Part shown: piece by piece, positions 22,057 to 34,306 of the stretch | Layout of the letters: every line of letters starts with the position of its first letter | How positions within the stretch are numbered: the stretch's first letter is position 1 | Assembly (NCBI GenBank): GCA_010015655.1 | Contig: ML976714.1 | Location: forward strand, 169,666 to 233,665 | Length of the DNA: 64,000 nt | Reading direction: 5' to 3' | DNA from: Bimuria novae-zelandiae CBS 107.79 | Lineage: Eukaryota; Ascomycota; Dothideomycetes; Pleosporales; Didymosphaeriaceae | The notes under the pieces: model-generated | What the model was told of the DNA's origin: nothing | Databases searched by the model: none | What the model saw: only the letters and a program-made list of their open reading frames with translations | Program-made: the position numbers and the translations under genes

Positions 22057-23598
22057 ATGTCGGAGCATGGTGATACTGCTACGCCCATGCATACCGAAAT
22101 ACCCTCTGAACTGGTGAGCAAGCGGAAAACCTATATCGATCCGAGCTACGACCTGCAAGCACTTGCTCTCATAGCCGATAATGACGACGAACTCACTCCA
22201 ACGGCAACGCCTAGAGCAGGTAGTCCACCGGCCGCTTCTGCCGAACTACCTGCTATTAAGCCCCCAGGTTTGTCTACGTTCACAGAGTTCTCCGATCGAC
22301 CGAGACAGAGCAGCGAGGCCACCATCAAGCCTGTGAGCGAGAGACAAGGTTTGAGACGCAGAGCAGACACAACACCTGCAGGAGCGCTACAACAAATGTA
22401 TTCTGGAGGTACGTCCTTGTTCCAGCCGCAGCTTCCCAGACGAGCTGTCAGTTCGAAAACGGCAAGAGCGTTCTCGCGGTCTGGCAGCAGGGACCGGCGA
22501 AGGCCGTCGAAAGACAGATCTTTGACACCAGAGGAGCCGTCGCAACTCGGAAGCACAGCTTCGAGGCCACTCATCAGCAAAAGAAAGAGCAATAGGAGCT
22601 CGGTGGGCAGGCTGGGACTAAAGCCTAAGTCCCTTGTCTGGAGAATGTCGTCGCCACCCAAGTCATACGAACTTCCTCCAGAGATTAAACTATCATTGTC
22701 GGAAAAGGCGAGAATGAAAGAGACATTGCGGCTAAGGAACATCGAAACGCTAAAACTCACCTTCTCAGATACTCAGTCAAGAGCATTAATTTTACCTACG
22801 CCGAGCACCTTCTACGGGAGACCTCTTAGCATACGGACGAAAACCCCGCCTTCGCTGGTAGGTAGTTTCGCGACTCTAAGAGGTGGTGCACCATCTGGAA
22901 ATCTCACTCCTTTAGGAAGCGGTACACCTCCGAGGAGCTCGACGCCGTTGAGGACTGTAACACCGGTGAGAAGCACCACGCCGAGAAGTGCTAGGTCTTC
23001 AAGGGCTGGTACTCCATCAACGAGAGCGAAGCATTTCTCGTCATTGAGTCCGGTTGATCAGCGCATTCCGTGGAGAACATCCATCATTGTCGACAGCCCC
23101 CAGCGTGACGCAACGCCCGTGCCCCAAGAAAGAAGACGAGCGTACATTCCAGGGCCAATCCAACTCGAGGAGAGAATCAGCACAACACCTCGACGAGGCT
23201 CAGTCGCTAGGGAACGGTTCGACAACGGCACTGTGCCAAGACCCAAACGCTTCTCCAACTTGATAGCCTTGGACGGCATCGTGATGTACTTCGAGGCGCT
23301 CGGAGTAGCAGAAGAAGCATCAGAGGCATGCTTAGACAGGTTCTGGCTGCAAACTAGACGAACTCCCCGCCAGAGCACAACAAACACGAGTGCGAAGAGC
23401 TCTGGGAAGGCTGCTCTTCCTGTGCTGCCGCCATCACCGCCTTCGCCAGGCGGCATAGCGACCACGTTCGAGGGCATGTTTCGGTCTCACAAGGCATTGC
23501 GAGACGACGACGACAAGCCGCCACCATCGCCTGGAACGCCTGGCCGTCGCAAGCCGCGCTTGCGACAGCTGTTGATGGCCAGTCTAAAGCCTGGGTAA
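22057..23598 (+). CDS. Uncharacterised Ser/Pro/Thr-rich fungal protein (513 aa)
   Basis: This is a single-exon frame. Most of it looks disordered: many Ser, Pro and Arg and a Thr-Pro-rich run about residues 285-330 (GTPPRSSTPLRTVTPVRSTT), which would be a good substrate for proline-directed kinases. Two pieces look structured: residues about 210-250 (KLSLSEKARMKETLRLRNIE), which may be helical, and residues about 400-430, containing ALDGIVMYFEALGVAEEASE followed by a short DRFW segment, the most likely conserved domain. I do not recognise a family and assign no function. The start ATG has no in-frame ATG close upstream. Codon use is like that of neighbouring genes. Confidence 0.8.
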   Translation: MSEHGDTATPMHTEIPSELVSKRKTYIDPSYDLQALALIADNDDELTPTATPRAGSPPAASAELPAIKPPGLSTFTEFSDRPRQSSEATIKPVSERQGLRRRADTTPAGALQQMYSGGTSLFQPQLPRRAVSSKTARAFSRSGSRDRRRPSKDRSLTPEEPSQLGSTASRPLISKRKSNRSSVGRLGLKPKSLVWRMSSPPKSYELPPEIKLSLSEKARMKETLRLRNIETLKLTFSDTQSRALILPTPSTFYGRPLSIRTKTPPSLVGSFATLRGGAPSGNLTPLGSGTPPRSSTPLRTVTPVRSTTPRSARSSRAGTPSTRAKHFSSLSPVDQRIPWRTSIIVDSPQRDATPVPQERRRAYIPGPIQLEERISTTPRRGSVARERFDNGTVPRPKRFSNLIALDGIVMYFEALGVAEEASEACLDRFWLQTRRTPRQSTTNTSAKSSGKAALPVLPPSPPSPGGIATTFEGMFRSHKALRDDDDKPPPSPGTPGRRKPRLRQLLMASLKPG

Positions 23599-24572
23599 GG
23601 TGCTGTCATCGCCGGGAGCTACTCGGTTGACAACGCAGCGCATCCGCACATCCGCACCTTCGAGAACGATGCATCGAAAATAGTTCGAAACAAGGAAATT
23701 GAGATCGCGAGAACACGAAAACACAGATTGCGTGTTGTTTGAAGTAGTGACGGTCTGTGCGTGATGATGATCATCGGAAGGGAAAAGGACACGATGTTGG
23801 AGGGCTGCGACAGAACGGATGTCTCGGAACCAGGGATAGGTATCGTGGGAAATCTCGATGATCTTTTGCAGTGTAACGAGCAAAGAGTCAGTGGTCCTCG
23901 CGCTGCCTTCCGCCGTCCGGTGAGGAGACACCCGGGGCAATGGCGTCATTGGCGGTTCGTGTGATACCCAACAGGGGGTTGCGCAGAGAGTAACCATTTT
24001 GTTGCCCTGTGGGCGCAGCTCTTCGTGTGCGCCCTGTCACCGTGAGGTCAAAGGCTGGGCGAGACTGGCCGGCGACATGGGGAGGACGAGGATGCGCGGC
24101 CACAATAATGGTTGGCGCACAGGGCTTGATGAATGCAATAGGGTCGATCCCTTCCCTTTGTTTTTCGAGGCAACGAATCTGCGTCGCGATGGCTCGTGTG
24201 CTTCCAATTAAACCCCTGACACGGTATGAGTGATCACAGCTGGGGTTCCCTGTTAGGCCTCGTTTTTCTTGGCCGTGCACTCCTCTATCAACCCGCATCC
24301 CGGGGCGCTCGTCAGACGTCTTCTCCGACACGAGCCAGCGCATCAACTGCGGGTCGCTCTCGTCTATCGTGCTAAAAGCCCCCATCCGCCCATCCTCCGC
24401 ACCTCCCTCACTTTCTGATCGCCTTACTATTCCTTACCCATCCATTTGCGTCAATCACTGCTCTCGACGTTAAAGACTTCTTCGCACAGACAGGAAACCG
24501 TCGCTGATCATCAACGTTGTCTGTTTGCTTCGACGCCTCGCCTTCCAACACCACCTTACATCGCACATTGCC
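23599..24572. other. Intergenic region upstream of the C2H2 gene, ~0.97 kb
   Basis: Opposing open frames here have no domain likeness. The last 200 bp become pyrimidine-rich (for example cctcactttctgatcgcctt), common in fungal promoters and leaders. No uORF was judged convincing. Confidence 0.5.
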
Positions 24573-26514
24573 ATGGCTACAGCCCTCTCGAGTAGTATCG
24601 ACCAGCTGAAACAGGCGTTTTGCAACCAGTATGCTCACCTCTCAGAGCAGCAGCGCCAGCAACTCTGGCTGCAAACTGTCGCAACCCTGCCTAGCAATAG
24701 CCCTCAACAGCCATCACAATCAAATCAGGTCCCGCGATCCATGTCAAGTTCAGTGACCAATATGACGCAACTCCTTGTATGGATACTACCACTTGGTTCA
24801 CGCTCTCCTCTCTAACGATGACTAGACCAACAGCTACGGAAACATGGATCGCGTCCAGTCCGCCCCAGCGGCCCCAGCTATAGAGCAGACCTTGTCTGCC
24901 TCAAGTAACACCAACCTCCAACGTTCCAACTCGACCAAGTCCAACTGGCAGTCGTTTGACGATCAGTCCAACGCATATGTGTTCTCTGATGCATCGTATC
25001 TAAGACAACAAGCACTGCAACCCATCGACGAGACTATCTTCTCCGATGAGGCCATTTTAGAATACTCACCAGCCGACTACGTCGACAACTTGATCGAGTC
25101 TTCAGACTCTACCCACCTTCCCCTTTCCCAAGCCCACCACCCCTCTCAGCTCCAACTGACCCCCAACAACCAGTGGATGCCGTCATTAGACGCATCTACA
25201 TCACCTAGCACACCATCAACAGCTCCTCTCATGACGCCGGTTACTCTATCAAGTAACCCAATGAGCCGTCAGAGCAGCTTTAATCCTCATTTCGTCGATG
25301 ATGTTCCCATGTTTCGTTCAGATTCTGCAATGTACCCGCTCATCCCTGATGACGGTTCTCTTTCCTTTTCTCAAGATGTTTCTCATGTTCAGAAGAATAT
25401 CAGTGCTCCCACTGATACTCTTCCTTTCCTTTCTGCTTCTGGTTTCACTGGGCTCCCCAGTGAAAGCTCGTTTCTTTCGCCTGCGCCTGGTTCTTCTGCA
25501 AGTGTTCACGCACTTGCTTCAAGTCAAGGGAATGAGTCGTGCATCACGGAGCACATGAGAAGATCATCATCAGCGTCGTCCTCCGATGAGAGCGACGCCA
25601 GCAACGCTTCTTCGTCCTCGCTCTCCCGCTCCCGCTACGTCTGCCGTGAGCGCGAAATCATCGCACAAGCCGGCCGCCAAATCGCGCCCAAAGCGGCCCC
25701 GTCCCTCCAGACCAAATCCGCATCACCAAATGCACAGATGATGCGGATCCAGTCCGAAGACGGGTCCTCGCGGCAAGTCGGCGTCATCAGCAAAGCGCCG
25801 TACGTGCGTCCCCAGCACCCCAAGATCTTGTGCCCCCACTGCAGCGAGCGCCCCGAGGGCTTCCGCGGCACGCACGAGCTCGAGCGCCACGTGGCGCGCG
25901 CCCACACGGCCGTGCGCAAGGGCTACATCTGCGTCGCGCCCGCCTTCGACAAGAACTTCCTCAGCGGGTGCAAGCACTGCCGCAACAAGAAGGTGTACGG
26001 CGCATACTACAACGCGGCCGCGCACCTGCGGCGCGCACACTTTCATCCGCGCAAGCGCGGCCGCAAGGGCAAGAACGACGAGAAACGCGGCGGTATCGGC
26101 GGCGGGGACGACCCGCCCATGGACTACCTCAAGCAGAACTGGATCCGCGAGATCGAGGTTGAGAATGTGATTAAATCCTCCAAGTCGAAACGTACGCCGG
26201 CGGAGTCGCAGTCGCCTGAGAGCGCTGGCGAGAGCGTCACCGAGAACGAGGTTAACGCCTTCGACGCGACGTACGATCCTGAACTCGCGTTTCCTGCTCC
26301 TGCTCAGCAAAGTCAGCAACCGTCGATGGGCGAGCCTGTCGCGATGACAGGTATGAATGGCGGGGCGCCGTACGTCGACTTCAACGCGTACAGTAGTCTG
26401 AGTATGACCGACGCGTCGATGTATACGGCGCTGTACGCGTCGCAGGCACAGCAGCCGACGACGACAAGTGATCTTTCTATAAATGACTTTGAGTTCGATG
26501 CGTATAGAACGTAG
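24573..26514 (+). CDS. C2H2-type zinc-finger transcription factor candidate (630 aa)
   Basis: Two exons (24573-24776, 24826-26514) are separated by a 49 bp phase-0 intron. Residues 1-68 are Gln-rich with a predicted helix (DQLKQAFCNQYAHLSEQQRQ). A long Ser/Pro/Thr-rich low-complexity region runs to about 390. The zinc-finger block near 404-470 starts ILCPHCSERPEGFRGTHELE and continues RHVARAHT, then a second C-x2-C unit (SGCKHCRNKKVYG) ending HLRRAHFHPRKRGRKGK. The basic tail could be a nuclear localisation signal. The block has the form of the atypical paired C2H2 fingers of a Pezizomycotina-specific family; no target genes can be inferred. Base composition shifts to very GC-rich across the finger-coding part (25600-26160), giving large shadow frames on the other strand. 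Confidence 0.85.
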
Positions 26515-28001
26515 TTGCGTTCTATACTTTTTTTTTCTTTCTGTTTCACGTTGCATTGGGTGGCGTTATGCGGATACGGTTGAGAGGGTGGGCTGGTTGG
26601 TTGAGGTTGAAGATACCGCCCCAAGCGCTGGGATGGGCTTGTGTTGCATATTTTCGGCGTATTGAGTGAGCGTCGCTGTATTCGCGATGCGGTTTATGTT
26701 GTCTATGACTTTTTTGTTGGTGCGAGTCATCCTATGTTACCTTATTTTACCATCATCCTCGTCGGATGATGGGTTTCTTTGGGCGGATTGGGGCTTAGGG
26801 ATGAGGACTGCTAGCTATTGTGTAGTGTTAGCAGGTTCGGCGCGTCGCTGTGCTGCGGCGAGGAGATTAGTCGAAGATGAAGAAGATTATTATTGATGCG
26901 GTTTTGTTTTGTGATGATGCATGGTGAGGATCTTGAGATGAACACTGATTTCGTGTTCGATTTAGTGACTTCCTTGCGGAACAGTTGCTCGTTTGTGGAG
27001 ACCACATCACATTAGGGACGAAAGTGAACCAAAAAGATCACGTAGCCAGGACACCCAACATCCCAGAGTTTTCACAGTCTCCTCCGCGATACTGCACACC
27101 GGCTATTCACGCAGGTCGGTGTAAAATGCCCGATGGGTTGATTCCCCACAAAATGCGGCAGGTCCTCTCGGTTCGAGATAGCCCGACAGATTCTTCACGA
27201 CAGCAGCAGTTTCGAAGCAACATTAAGAATTTAGAGACAAATGTATTCTAGATATTGACAGGAAAGGAATGGTGAGTGAATGTTCCATGACGCTTCCCCA
27301 GCGGTTCGGTCAGGGAATGCTCAATCCGCTTGGGAAAGGCAATTCTGCCCGCTCTGGTTTCCAGTGGAGGTTGAGCAGACGCCGCGGCGTTTGAACCCGC
27401 TAACGTAACGCGATTCGGAGATAGTTACTAGGATTGGAGCACTGACGGGGCTCTCTATGTTTTGTAGCAAAATTGAAAGAAAGGTGAAAGGCTCGGCGAG
27501 CAAGAGACTGCGAGACTGGTGTATGCATCGCGGACGGCGCTGGCTGATATGGCTTTTGACCGATATTCACATGCCAGGGAAGGATGGCGCACGCGCTGCC
27601 CCAGATTTCTCCAGCTCGGGCTTCCTTCCGAGGTCAGCGCGATGCGTGACCTGGAGGCTATTTCGGCGCCGCAGCCTGCTTCGGCGATTGCCCACATGAC
27701 AGTACTGGCGGCTTCACATGTGCGAAGCCGCCACGCTGGGTGTATAAGTCGCTCGGTGCGCAGGAGAGATAGTTGGATTAGTGTGGGTGTACAAACATCC
27801 GCACCTTGATTCGTCGCGTGAACGCACTAGTCCGCAAGCAGTGCCGAGGCAATTCATCTTCCATTGTCACGCTTAGTTTGAGGCCGAGCGGAGTGCATCG
27901 AGGCCGTCATCGTACAAAGACCCAGACTCCGCGCTTTTCCTCCCGCTTTCTCCACGCTTTCCTCTCCTCCGCATCATCTCCAAGTCACACCACCAGTCAT
28001 C
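26515..28001. other. Intergenic region, ~1.49 kb
   Basis: The first 200-300 bp are T-rich and probably the 3' UTR of the zinc-finger gene. The stretch 27250-27800 has normal composition with short frames only. I checked GGTTCGA-like and GGGTTCAAA-like words (27170 plus, 27390 minus) for tRNA genes and could not build the arms. The final 100 bp are pyrimidine-rich, as expected for the leader of the next gene. Confidence 0.5.
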
Positions 28002-30117
28002 ATGCCCGAGAGAGTCATTGTTGTCGGCGCTGGCTGTAAGCGCATTCCTCCGCATCACCATCACGATGCATCTGCTAACATGCAACAGTGTCCGGCTTGA
28101 GCGCTGCTCACACCATCTACCTGTCCGGTGGAAATGTAGTACTTCTCGACAAGAACAGTAAGTTTTCTCCCATCTTGCCCGAAAGATAATCCACTCACAT
28201 GCGCCAGACTTCATGGGAGGAAACTCCACTAAGGCCACCTCGGGTATCAACGGCGCTCTCACCAGGACGCAGGTCGACCACAAGATCCCGGACAGCGTCA
28301 AGCAGTTTTACGATGATACCCTCAAGTCCGCGCGAGACAAGGCGCGGCCCGACCTGATCAAGGTCCTGACCTACAAGTCCGCCGCCGCCGTCGAGTGGCT
28401 GATGGACGTCTTCAACCTCGACTTGACGCTGGTTTCACGATTGGGGTAAGTGCAGCACTTCGTCTTCCAAGAGAAAACAGAAATTGATATTCCATAGTGG
28501 CCACTCGCACCCGAGAACACACCGTGGCCACGATGCCAAGTTCCCCGGTATGGCCATTACATACGCCCTCATGCAGCGATTCGAGGAACTCGCCGAACAG
28601 GAGCCGGAGCGCGTCCAGCTCATCAAGAAGGCGAACGTCAAGAAGATCAACATGGACGGCAACACCGCCACTGGTGTTACATACACTTTCAATGGCGAGG
28701 AGATTTCGCTCGACGGACCGGTCGTGCTCGCGACTGGTGGTTACGCCGCTGATTTCACAGAGACGTCTCTGTTAAAGAAGTGGAGACCAGACACCTACGA
28801 TCTATCCACCACCAACGGCGCACACGCTACTGGTGACGGACACAAGATGCTGATGTCGGTTGGCGCCCAGGGCATCGACATGGACAAGGTCCAGGTTCAC
28901 CCAACTGGTTTGATTGACCCCAAGGACCCCACGGCTAAGACCAAGTTCTTGGCCGCAGAAGGTGCGTGCAACTTGCGATCCCATTTCGAGTCCGTTAACT
29001 GACTTGCATAGCTCTTCGTGGTGAGGGTGGTATCCTTCTCAACAGCAAGGGCAAGCGATTCTGCGATGACCTCGGACACCGTGACTACGTCTCCGGCATG
29101 ATGTGGGAGGAGAAGAAGAAGAACTTGTGGCCCATTCGATTGATCCTCAACTCCAAGGCATCCAACATCCTCGACTTCCACACCCGACACTACTCAGGCC
29201 GTGGTCTGATGAAGAAGATGAGCGGCAAGGAGCTGGCCAAGGAGATTGGCGTCAGCGAAAAGGAGCTCCAGGAGGAGTTCCAGAGCTACAACGCCATTGC
29301 CAAGGGCGAGAAGAAGGACCAATGGGGCAAGAAGTACTTCCACAACGTGCCCTTTGACATCAGCGACACCTTCCACGTTGCTCTTATGGAGCCCGTGCTG
29401 CACTTCACCATGGGTGGTATCGAGATCAACGACCAGGCGCAGTGCTTGAATAGCGAGGGCAAGCCATTCGATGGTCTTTTCGTCTGCGGTGAGCTTGCAG
29501 GTGGTGTCCACGGCACCAACCGTCTCGGTGGATCTTCATTGCTGGGCTGCGTTGTCTACGGACGCGTAGCAGGAGAGTCTGCATCGAAGTATCTCTTCCA
29601 GCAGGCGCTCAACAACGCCGGCGGCTCAGCCGTCTCCCGTCTCGGCCAGATCTCACTACACATCGACCCGTCACAGCCCGGCAAGGTCTCCGTGGAGTGG
29701 GGTAACGGCGCTGGCGCCGGTGCATCTGCCTCATCAGACGACTCCAAAATTGCACAGCAAAAGCAGCTATCAGCAGGCCCCGTACTGAAGTCCGGCGCCG
29801 ACTCGAGCGACCCCGGCAAGGTGTCCAAACCCAACGAGCCCAAGAAGTTTGAGATTCCTGACAAGGAGTTCTCGCTCGAGGAGGTCGCGAAGCACAACAA
29901 GAAGGACGATCTATGGATCGCCGTCAAGGGTATCGTCATGGACTTGACGAACTGGACAGACGAGCACCCTGGTGGTCCTCAGGCGCTGTTCAGCCACATG
30001 GGCAAGGACGCGTCAGAGGAGTTTGAGATGTTGCACGATGATGAAGTCATTCCTAAATACGCACCTGAGATCGTCATTGGGCGGGTCAAGGGCCAGAAGG
30101 TGACGCTGGAGTACTAG
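28002..30117 (+). CDS. Soluble FAD-dependent fumarate reductase with C-terminal cytochrome b5 domain
   Basis: Five exons (28002-28035, 28089-28157, 28208-28445, 28498-28961, 29012-30117) code 636 residues, all phases consistent. The N-terminus RVIVVGAGLSGLSAAHTIYL is the FAD-binding dinucleotide fold. FMGGNSTKATSGINGAL, GHSHPRTHRG, VLATGGYAADF, HPTGLIDP, ALRGEGGILLNSKGKRF and GVHGTNRLGGSSLLGCVVYG are the conserved flavin and dicarboxylate-site blocks of the Osm1/Frds group, which reduce fumarate to succinate to reoxidise reduced flavin or NADH. After a Ser/Ala/Pro linker (about 500-545), residues about 550-630 form a cytochrome b5-like heme domain with the ligand motif DEHPGG near 585. No signal peptide or transmembrane segment is seen. 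Confidence 0.92.
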
Positions 30118-30679
30118 ATGTGGGATAAAAGGCGGCGTTACTATACATTTTTTGATTAGCATGTACTTGTAGCTTGTGTATTGCAGCATTTGAATGACAA
30201 CCACGACTACTTCGTTTGCCGTTTGATATTGTTTTCAGTGCCATGATTGCTTGAGAACTGTCGGATCGTGTAGATTCCCGGATAGGTTTGAAGAAGGAAG
30301 GATGCGATTGTCTTGAGGTCTTGGATAACAGGGTGTATGTGTGGTGGTGCTGGAAGCTCGATTCTTAGGTCCACCGATTCCATTTCCAAATCGCCTTCAA
30401 TGCTATACAAAAAGCGACGCAAAAGATTCTCATCTACCTACGTAGACAAGTAAAATACAACACGCGTGCCTGAATACATAGATCTCGTGCAACGGGTACT
30501 AGCGGGCGATCCCACGCATGCACCCCATAGTACCAAAACGGCAGCAAGCGGACCTCAGACAAACCCACCGCTTTGCGCTTCCATTCTCACCCCGTCACTG
30601 AACCCGCAATCCACGTACCCGCATACCCTTCGCGCCCTAAAATGCTGCGTCCACAACGCGGTCGTTCTCCCAGCACATC
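30118..30679. other. Intergenic region, ~0.56 kb
   Basis: This contains the presumed 3' UTR of the fumarate reductase gene and the promoter of the next. No other feature was recognised. Confidence 0.5.
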
Positions 30680-32753
30680 ATGACGGCGTACGACGACTAC
30701 GGCATGCCCGTCGGCGCATATGCCGAGCCGGAAAGCCTCGCCCACCAGGCCTGGCGCGTCGCTCGCGCGTTTGCGCTCTACAGAGTTAAGCCGGAGGTGG
30801 ATAGAAGGTGGGCTGGTATAAAGAGAGGGGGGTGGAGTGTGCGAAGGGTGCTGAGTGCGGTGAGGGTGTTGGTTGTGGTGTGGTGGGTTGCCGTGTACCT
30901 CGGGGAGCGGAGCGCGATTCGGAACGCCGTGGACGCGTGTCGCTGGGAGAATTGGGAGAATTGGGTGCGCAATACCATTACCATTACCATTCAAGAGCAT
31001 CAATATACGTGTTCGAAGAGCTAACAGGCAATAGGACAGCGACGCAAATCCTCATCGTCTCGTCTTCGTCGCAGATCCGCAGCTTATAGATCCGCATACG
31101 TACCCCGGCCGCCCGTGGCCGCTGAACGATCTTACGATTCGCTATGTCGATCAGTATCTGCGCCGGACGTATTCGCGGATACAAGAAGTCCTGTATCCCG
31201 ATACGGTGTTCTTCCTGGGTGATCTGTTCGATGGGGGGAGAGAGTGGTCGACGCATACGCATAAGAATCCGGATCAGCAGTGGGCCAGGTACGGCGACGA
31301 TTTCTGGATGAACGAGTATCGGCGGTTCGGGCGCATATTCTTTGGGCACTGGGGCGATGGAGGAACAGAAGGGAGACCCGGACAACCTGGCCGCAAGCTT
31401 ATAAGCAGCTTGCCGGGGAATCACGATTTAGGGTTTGCGCGGGGTGTGGATACGAGCGTGCGCGACAGGTTTCACGCATATTTTGGAGATGGGAATAGGA
31501 TCGATGTGGTGGGGAATCACACATTTGTCTCGATTGACAGCGTCTCGTTGAGTGCGCTGGGACAGTCGAACCCACAGGCGGCCGAGCATCTCTGGAAGCC
31601 TACCATCGAGTTTCTGGACAACGCGAAGAGCCAGAAGAGGAGGATGGTGCAGAGGGAGCTGCGGATACAGCAGGGTCTACATGCGTATCCTGGGTTTGAG
31701 CACAAGATTGTGGAAAAAGAGGAGCTGGCGAAGGCAGAGCTACCGCACTCGAACGAAGACGTCACAGAATTTCCTACCGTCTTACTATCCCACGTACCGC
31801 TTTTTCGACTGCCAGGAACACCTTGCGGACCGATGAGGGAGAAATACCCTCCAACACCCGTTGGGAAAGGCGAGGAGCCGCTTGAAAAGGACAACAGGAA
31901 CGCTATCTCGGTGAGCGGAGGATACCAGTACCAGAACGTGCTCAACCGCGAGATCACCGTTGACATTGCGGATAAAGTCGGCGACATCCGCTACGCGTTC
32001 TCGGGCGACGACCACGACTACTGCGAAGTTCTTCACCGCGCGTATACCTCGGGGGGCGGCGGCATACGAGAGATCACGGTCAAGTCGCTGTCATGGGCTA
32101 TGGGCGTGCGGCATCCAGGCATGGTCATGGTCAGCATGTGGAACCCCGTCGACAAGCAGGGGAACCCGCTTTCCGGCGACGCGTCCAAGACGCTACAGAC
32201 GCATCTGTGTTTGATGCCAGACCAGCTGGGTATCTTCATACGGTATGCGGGACTGTTCGGGCTCACACTTTTTGTCCTCACCATCCGAGCGGCTCTGGTC
32301 GCGCGCGGGTATATCAGACCGCACCAAGATACCGAATCCCCTCTTCTCCCTACGAGTAGCTCCTCCGCAGTGAACGAGAAAGCCGCGTTGGGCTCTCAGG
32401 ATCCGACACATAGTGCTGCCGATGGCACGCATTCTTCCAACTCCTCCACGGCGTCCGAGCACGCGCACCTCCATGTCCGCAACACGCAGGCTCGCACGCG
32501 CAGCGCTTCTCCTGCCGGCGGGTACGGGATCCCCGCGAGCTCGCTCGTTCAGCAGGCGGGCTACTTCGAACCCTCGCGCAGCGCGGATGCGGAGAAGAGG
32601 AGAGAGGTGCAGGCTAGAGCGTGGGGGAGTGTGAGTACGAAAAGTAGTAAGAAGAAGAGTATACCGCTGTTTTGGACGGAGCTGGGGAGGAGTCTGGGGA
32701 CGGTTGCGGTGGTGGTGTTGAGTTGGTATTTTTGGTTGATATGGAGGTGGTGA
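30680..32753 (+). CDS. Cdc1/Ted1/PGAP5-type membrane metallophosphoesterase
   Basis: Two exons (30680-30964, 31035-32753; 70 bp intron with a CTAAC branch site) code 667 residues. Phosphoesterase metal-site motifs appear in order: VADPQLIDP near 107, GDLFDGG near 157, GNHDLGF near 223, LSHVPLFR near 285 and GDDHDYCE near 418. Hydrophobic spans lie at about 60-75 (VLVVVWWVAVYL), about 500-525 (IRYAGLFGLTLFVLTI) and at the extreme C-terminus (VAVVVLSWYFWLIW). This plan fits the ER Cdc1/Ted1/PGAP5 group, which removes ethanolamine phosphate from GPI-anchor mannoses in a Mn-dependent way. A Ser-rich segment (about 545-640) before the last membrane span is longer than in yeast. The choice among Cdc1 and Ted1 is left open. 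Confidence 0.88.
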
Positions 32754-33166
32754 GGGAAGCAAGTTGAATGAAGCATTTGGGCGTTTTGGGGTATTGGATC
32801 GGAAGGTTAAGGGAAAGAGGCGTGGTCTTTGAGCATCTTGGGCACTGTATATGGAGTATGTGTGTATATTGAGGTTAGCATACCTACTTTGTTTGGTCTT
32901 TGGTTGAGGGTATGGTACATGGGCGTGAAATGCGAGTGCCCCGCCCCCGCCATGGGACCTCGAGCTCCACCTAAGGAAGCTCGAGAGCTCCAGCTCTGCG
33001 ACATTTTAACATTTCACTACGCACTGCAGTTCCGTGGACCCTTCCTACACCAGAAGTCTTAGACGCTATCCTATTTCTATTAATCACTACCGTCTTTACC
33101 GAACCCAACCTCGCGTAACCTCACCCCCGATCACTCGCGCTCCCACACCTACAGTTGCACCCAACA
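32754..33166. other. Intergenic region, ~0.41 kb
   Basis: This holds the 3' end of the phosphoesterase transcript and the promoter of the ANCHR-like gene, and includes a short palindrome-rich patch (cgagctccacctaaggaagc) near 32960. No gene was seen. Confidence 0.5.
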
Positions 33167-34306
33167 ATGTCACCCACCCCCACCGACGACGACGCCCTCC
33201 TCGCGCGCCTCAACGCCCTAAAAAAGTCCAGCGTCAGCTTCGAAACGCCGTATTCCAGCTCCCCCGCGCGTTCCCCGTCTAGGACGAATGCGCCAGACGA
33301 TCTCGCAGCGCGGTTTGCACGCTTAGGTTCTGCGAGTCCGGGGAGGTCACCTGGGCCTTCACGGACAACCTCACATGTCGAAACTACCAGAGAGGGTGGA
33401 GCACCCGTGATAGCGCCCGGTGCGCCGAGCTATCTCGAGGGTATAGCACAGGGTGTGGGTGGGAGCGGGGCAGGAGAGGACGAGCACAGTCTAGAAGATC
33501 TACTCCGCGAGCTGGGGCCGCGGGAGGAGTGGGATGTAGATCGCGCGGAGGAGAGGGGTGTCAAAGGGTTATTGAAGGAGATTGGGACGATACTGCCTGA
33601 GGTGAGGAGGGCGAGGGAGGAAGAAAGGGGTGGGAAAGAGGGGTTAACGGATTGGGAGAATGTGGAGGTTGAGATAGGGGATGGTGGTGGAAAGGTTGGG
33701 CGGGAAGAACGAGATCCAGAGAAGGGGGGCGGGGACAACGAGGGCACAGAGAAGAAGGAGGATGAGGAGGCGGAGGAGGTTATTGCGAGGGTTATGGCTG
33801 AGCTGGAGATTAGTAGGAAGTATGATCCGCCGTCGCCGGAGCCGGAAGACGATGAATCCGAGGGCGGAGATCCAGCAGACCAGAAGGGAAAGGCGGGAGA
33901 TGACAACAGCGACCTCTCCCTTCCCTCCGCTCCGACATCCCTCCCCCACGACGACCTCGCCCGCACCCAAGCCCTCGAAGACGCCCTCACCGCGCGCCTT
34001 GCCGCGCTCTCCTCCCAAACCTCCCTCAATCTCCCCTCCGCACCATCCTTTTCCCCAACAAAGAAACCCCCAAACATCCAAGCCAGTCTCGCGAAGAAAC
34101 TCGACGAGGAAATCGAAACGTGGTGCATCATCTGCAGCGACGATGCGACGTTGAGGTGTCTGGGCTGCGACGGGGATTTGTACTGCAGGAAGTGCTGGAT
34201 GGAGGGGCATAGGGGGGAGGGCGTGGGAAGGGAGGAGAGGGGGCATCGGGCAGTGGAGTTTGTAAAAGGTGGGGGCAGGGAGGGGAGGAGGAGGGTTGCT
34301 GTTTGA
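33167..34306 (+). CDS. ANCHR/ZFYVE19-like zinc-finger protein (abscission checkpoint regulator family)
   Basis: This is a single exon of 379 residues. ATG 33167 is the first in-frame ATG; an earlier TTG extends the frame slightly but is not used. The N-terminus ([19 protein letters not shown]) and middle ([25 protein letters not shown]) are short amphipathic segments in a Ser/Glu-rich background, with acidic tracts around 180-250. The C-terminal 60 residues hold the zinc domain: [19 protein letters not shown], then [11 protein letters not shown] and RGHRAVEF. That Cys/His series is typical of the ANCHR family, which in animals delays abscission through ESCRT-III/VPS4. The family likeness is good, the cellular role in fungi is inference. 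The coding region ends 75 bp before a long poly-G tract. Confidence 0.8.
   Translation: MSPTPTDDDALLARLNALKKSSVSFETPYSSSPARSPSRTNAPDDLAARFARLGSASPGRSPGPSRTTSHVETTREGGAPVIAPGAPSYLEGIAQGVGGSGAGEDEHSLEDLLRELGPREEWDVDRAEERGVKGLLKEIGTILPEVRRAREEERGGKEGLTDWENVEVEIGDGGGKVGREERDPEKGGGDNEGTEKKEDEEAEEVIARVMAELEISRKYDPPSPEPEDDESEGGDPADQKGKAGDDNSDLSLPSAPTSLPHDDLARTQALEDALTARLAALSSQTSLNLPSAPSFSPTKKPPNIQASLAKKLDEEIETWCIICSDDATLRCLGCDGDLYCRKCWMEGHRGEGVGREERGHRAVEFVKGGGREGRRRVAV

Noticed and set aside
25723..26556. 277-codon minus-strand frame opposite the C2H2 gene
   Set aside because: It is a shadow of the very GC-rich coding strand; residues are mostly Arg/Val/Leu/Ala without a domain.
27160..27440. Possible tRNA genes from GGTTCGA-like and GGGTTCAAA-like words
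   Set aside because: No matching acceptor, D and anticodon arms could be paired on either strand.
18634..30117. Secondary-metabolite or detoxification cluster around the lactonase, dehydratase, zinc-finger and reductase genes
   Set aside because: No backbone enzyme or exporter, mixed strands, and several genes are housekeeping.
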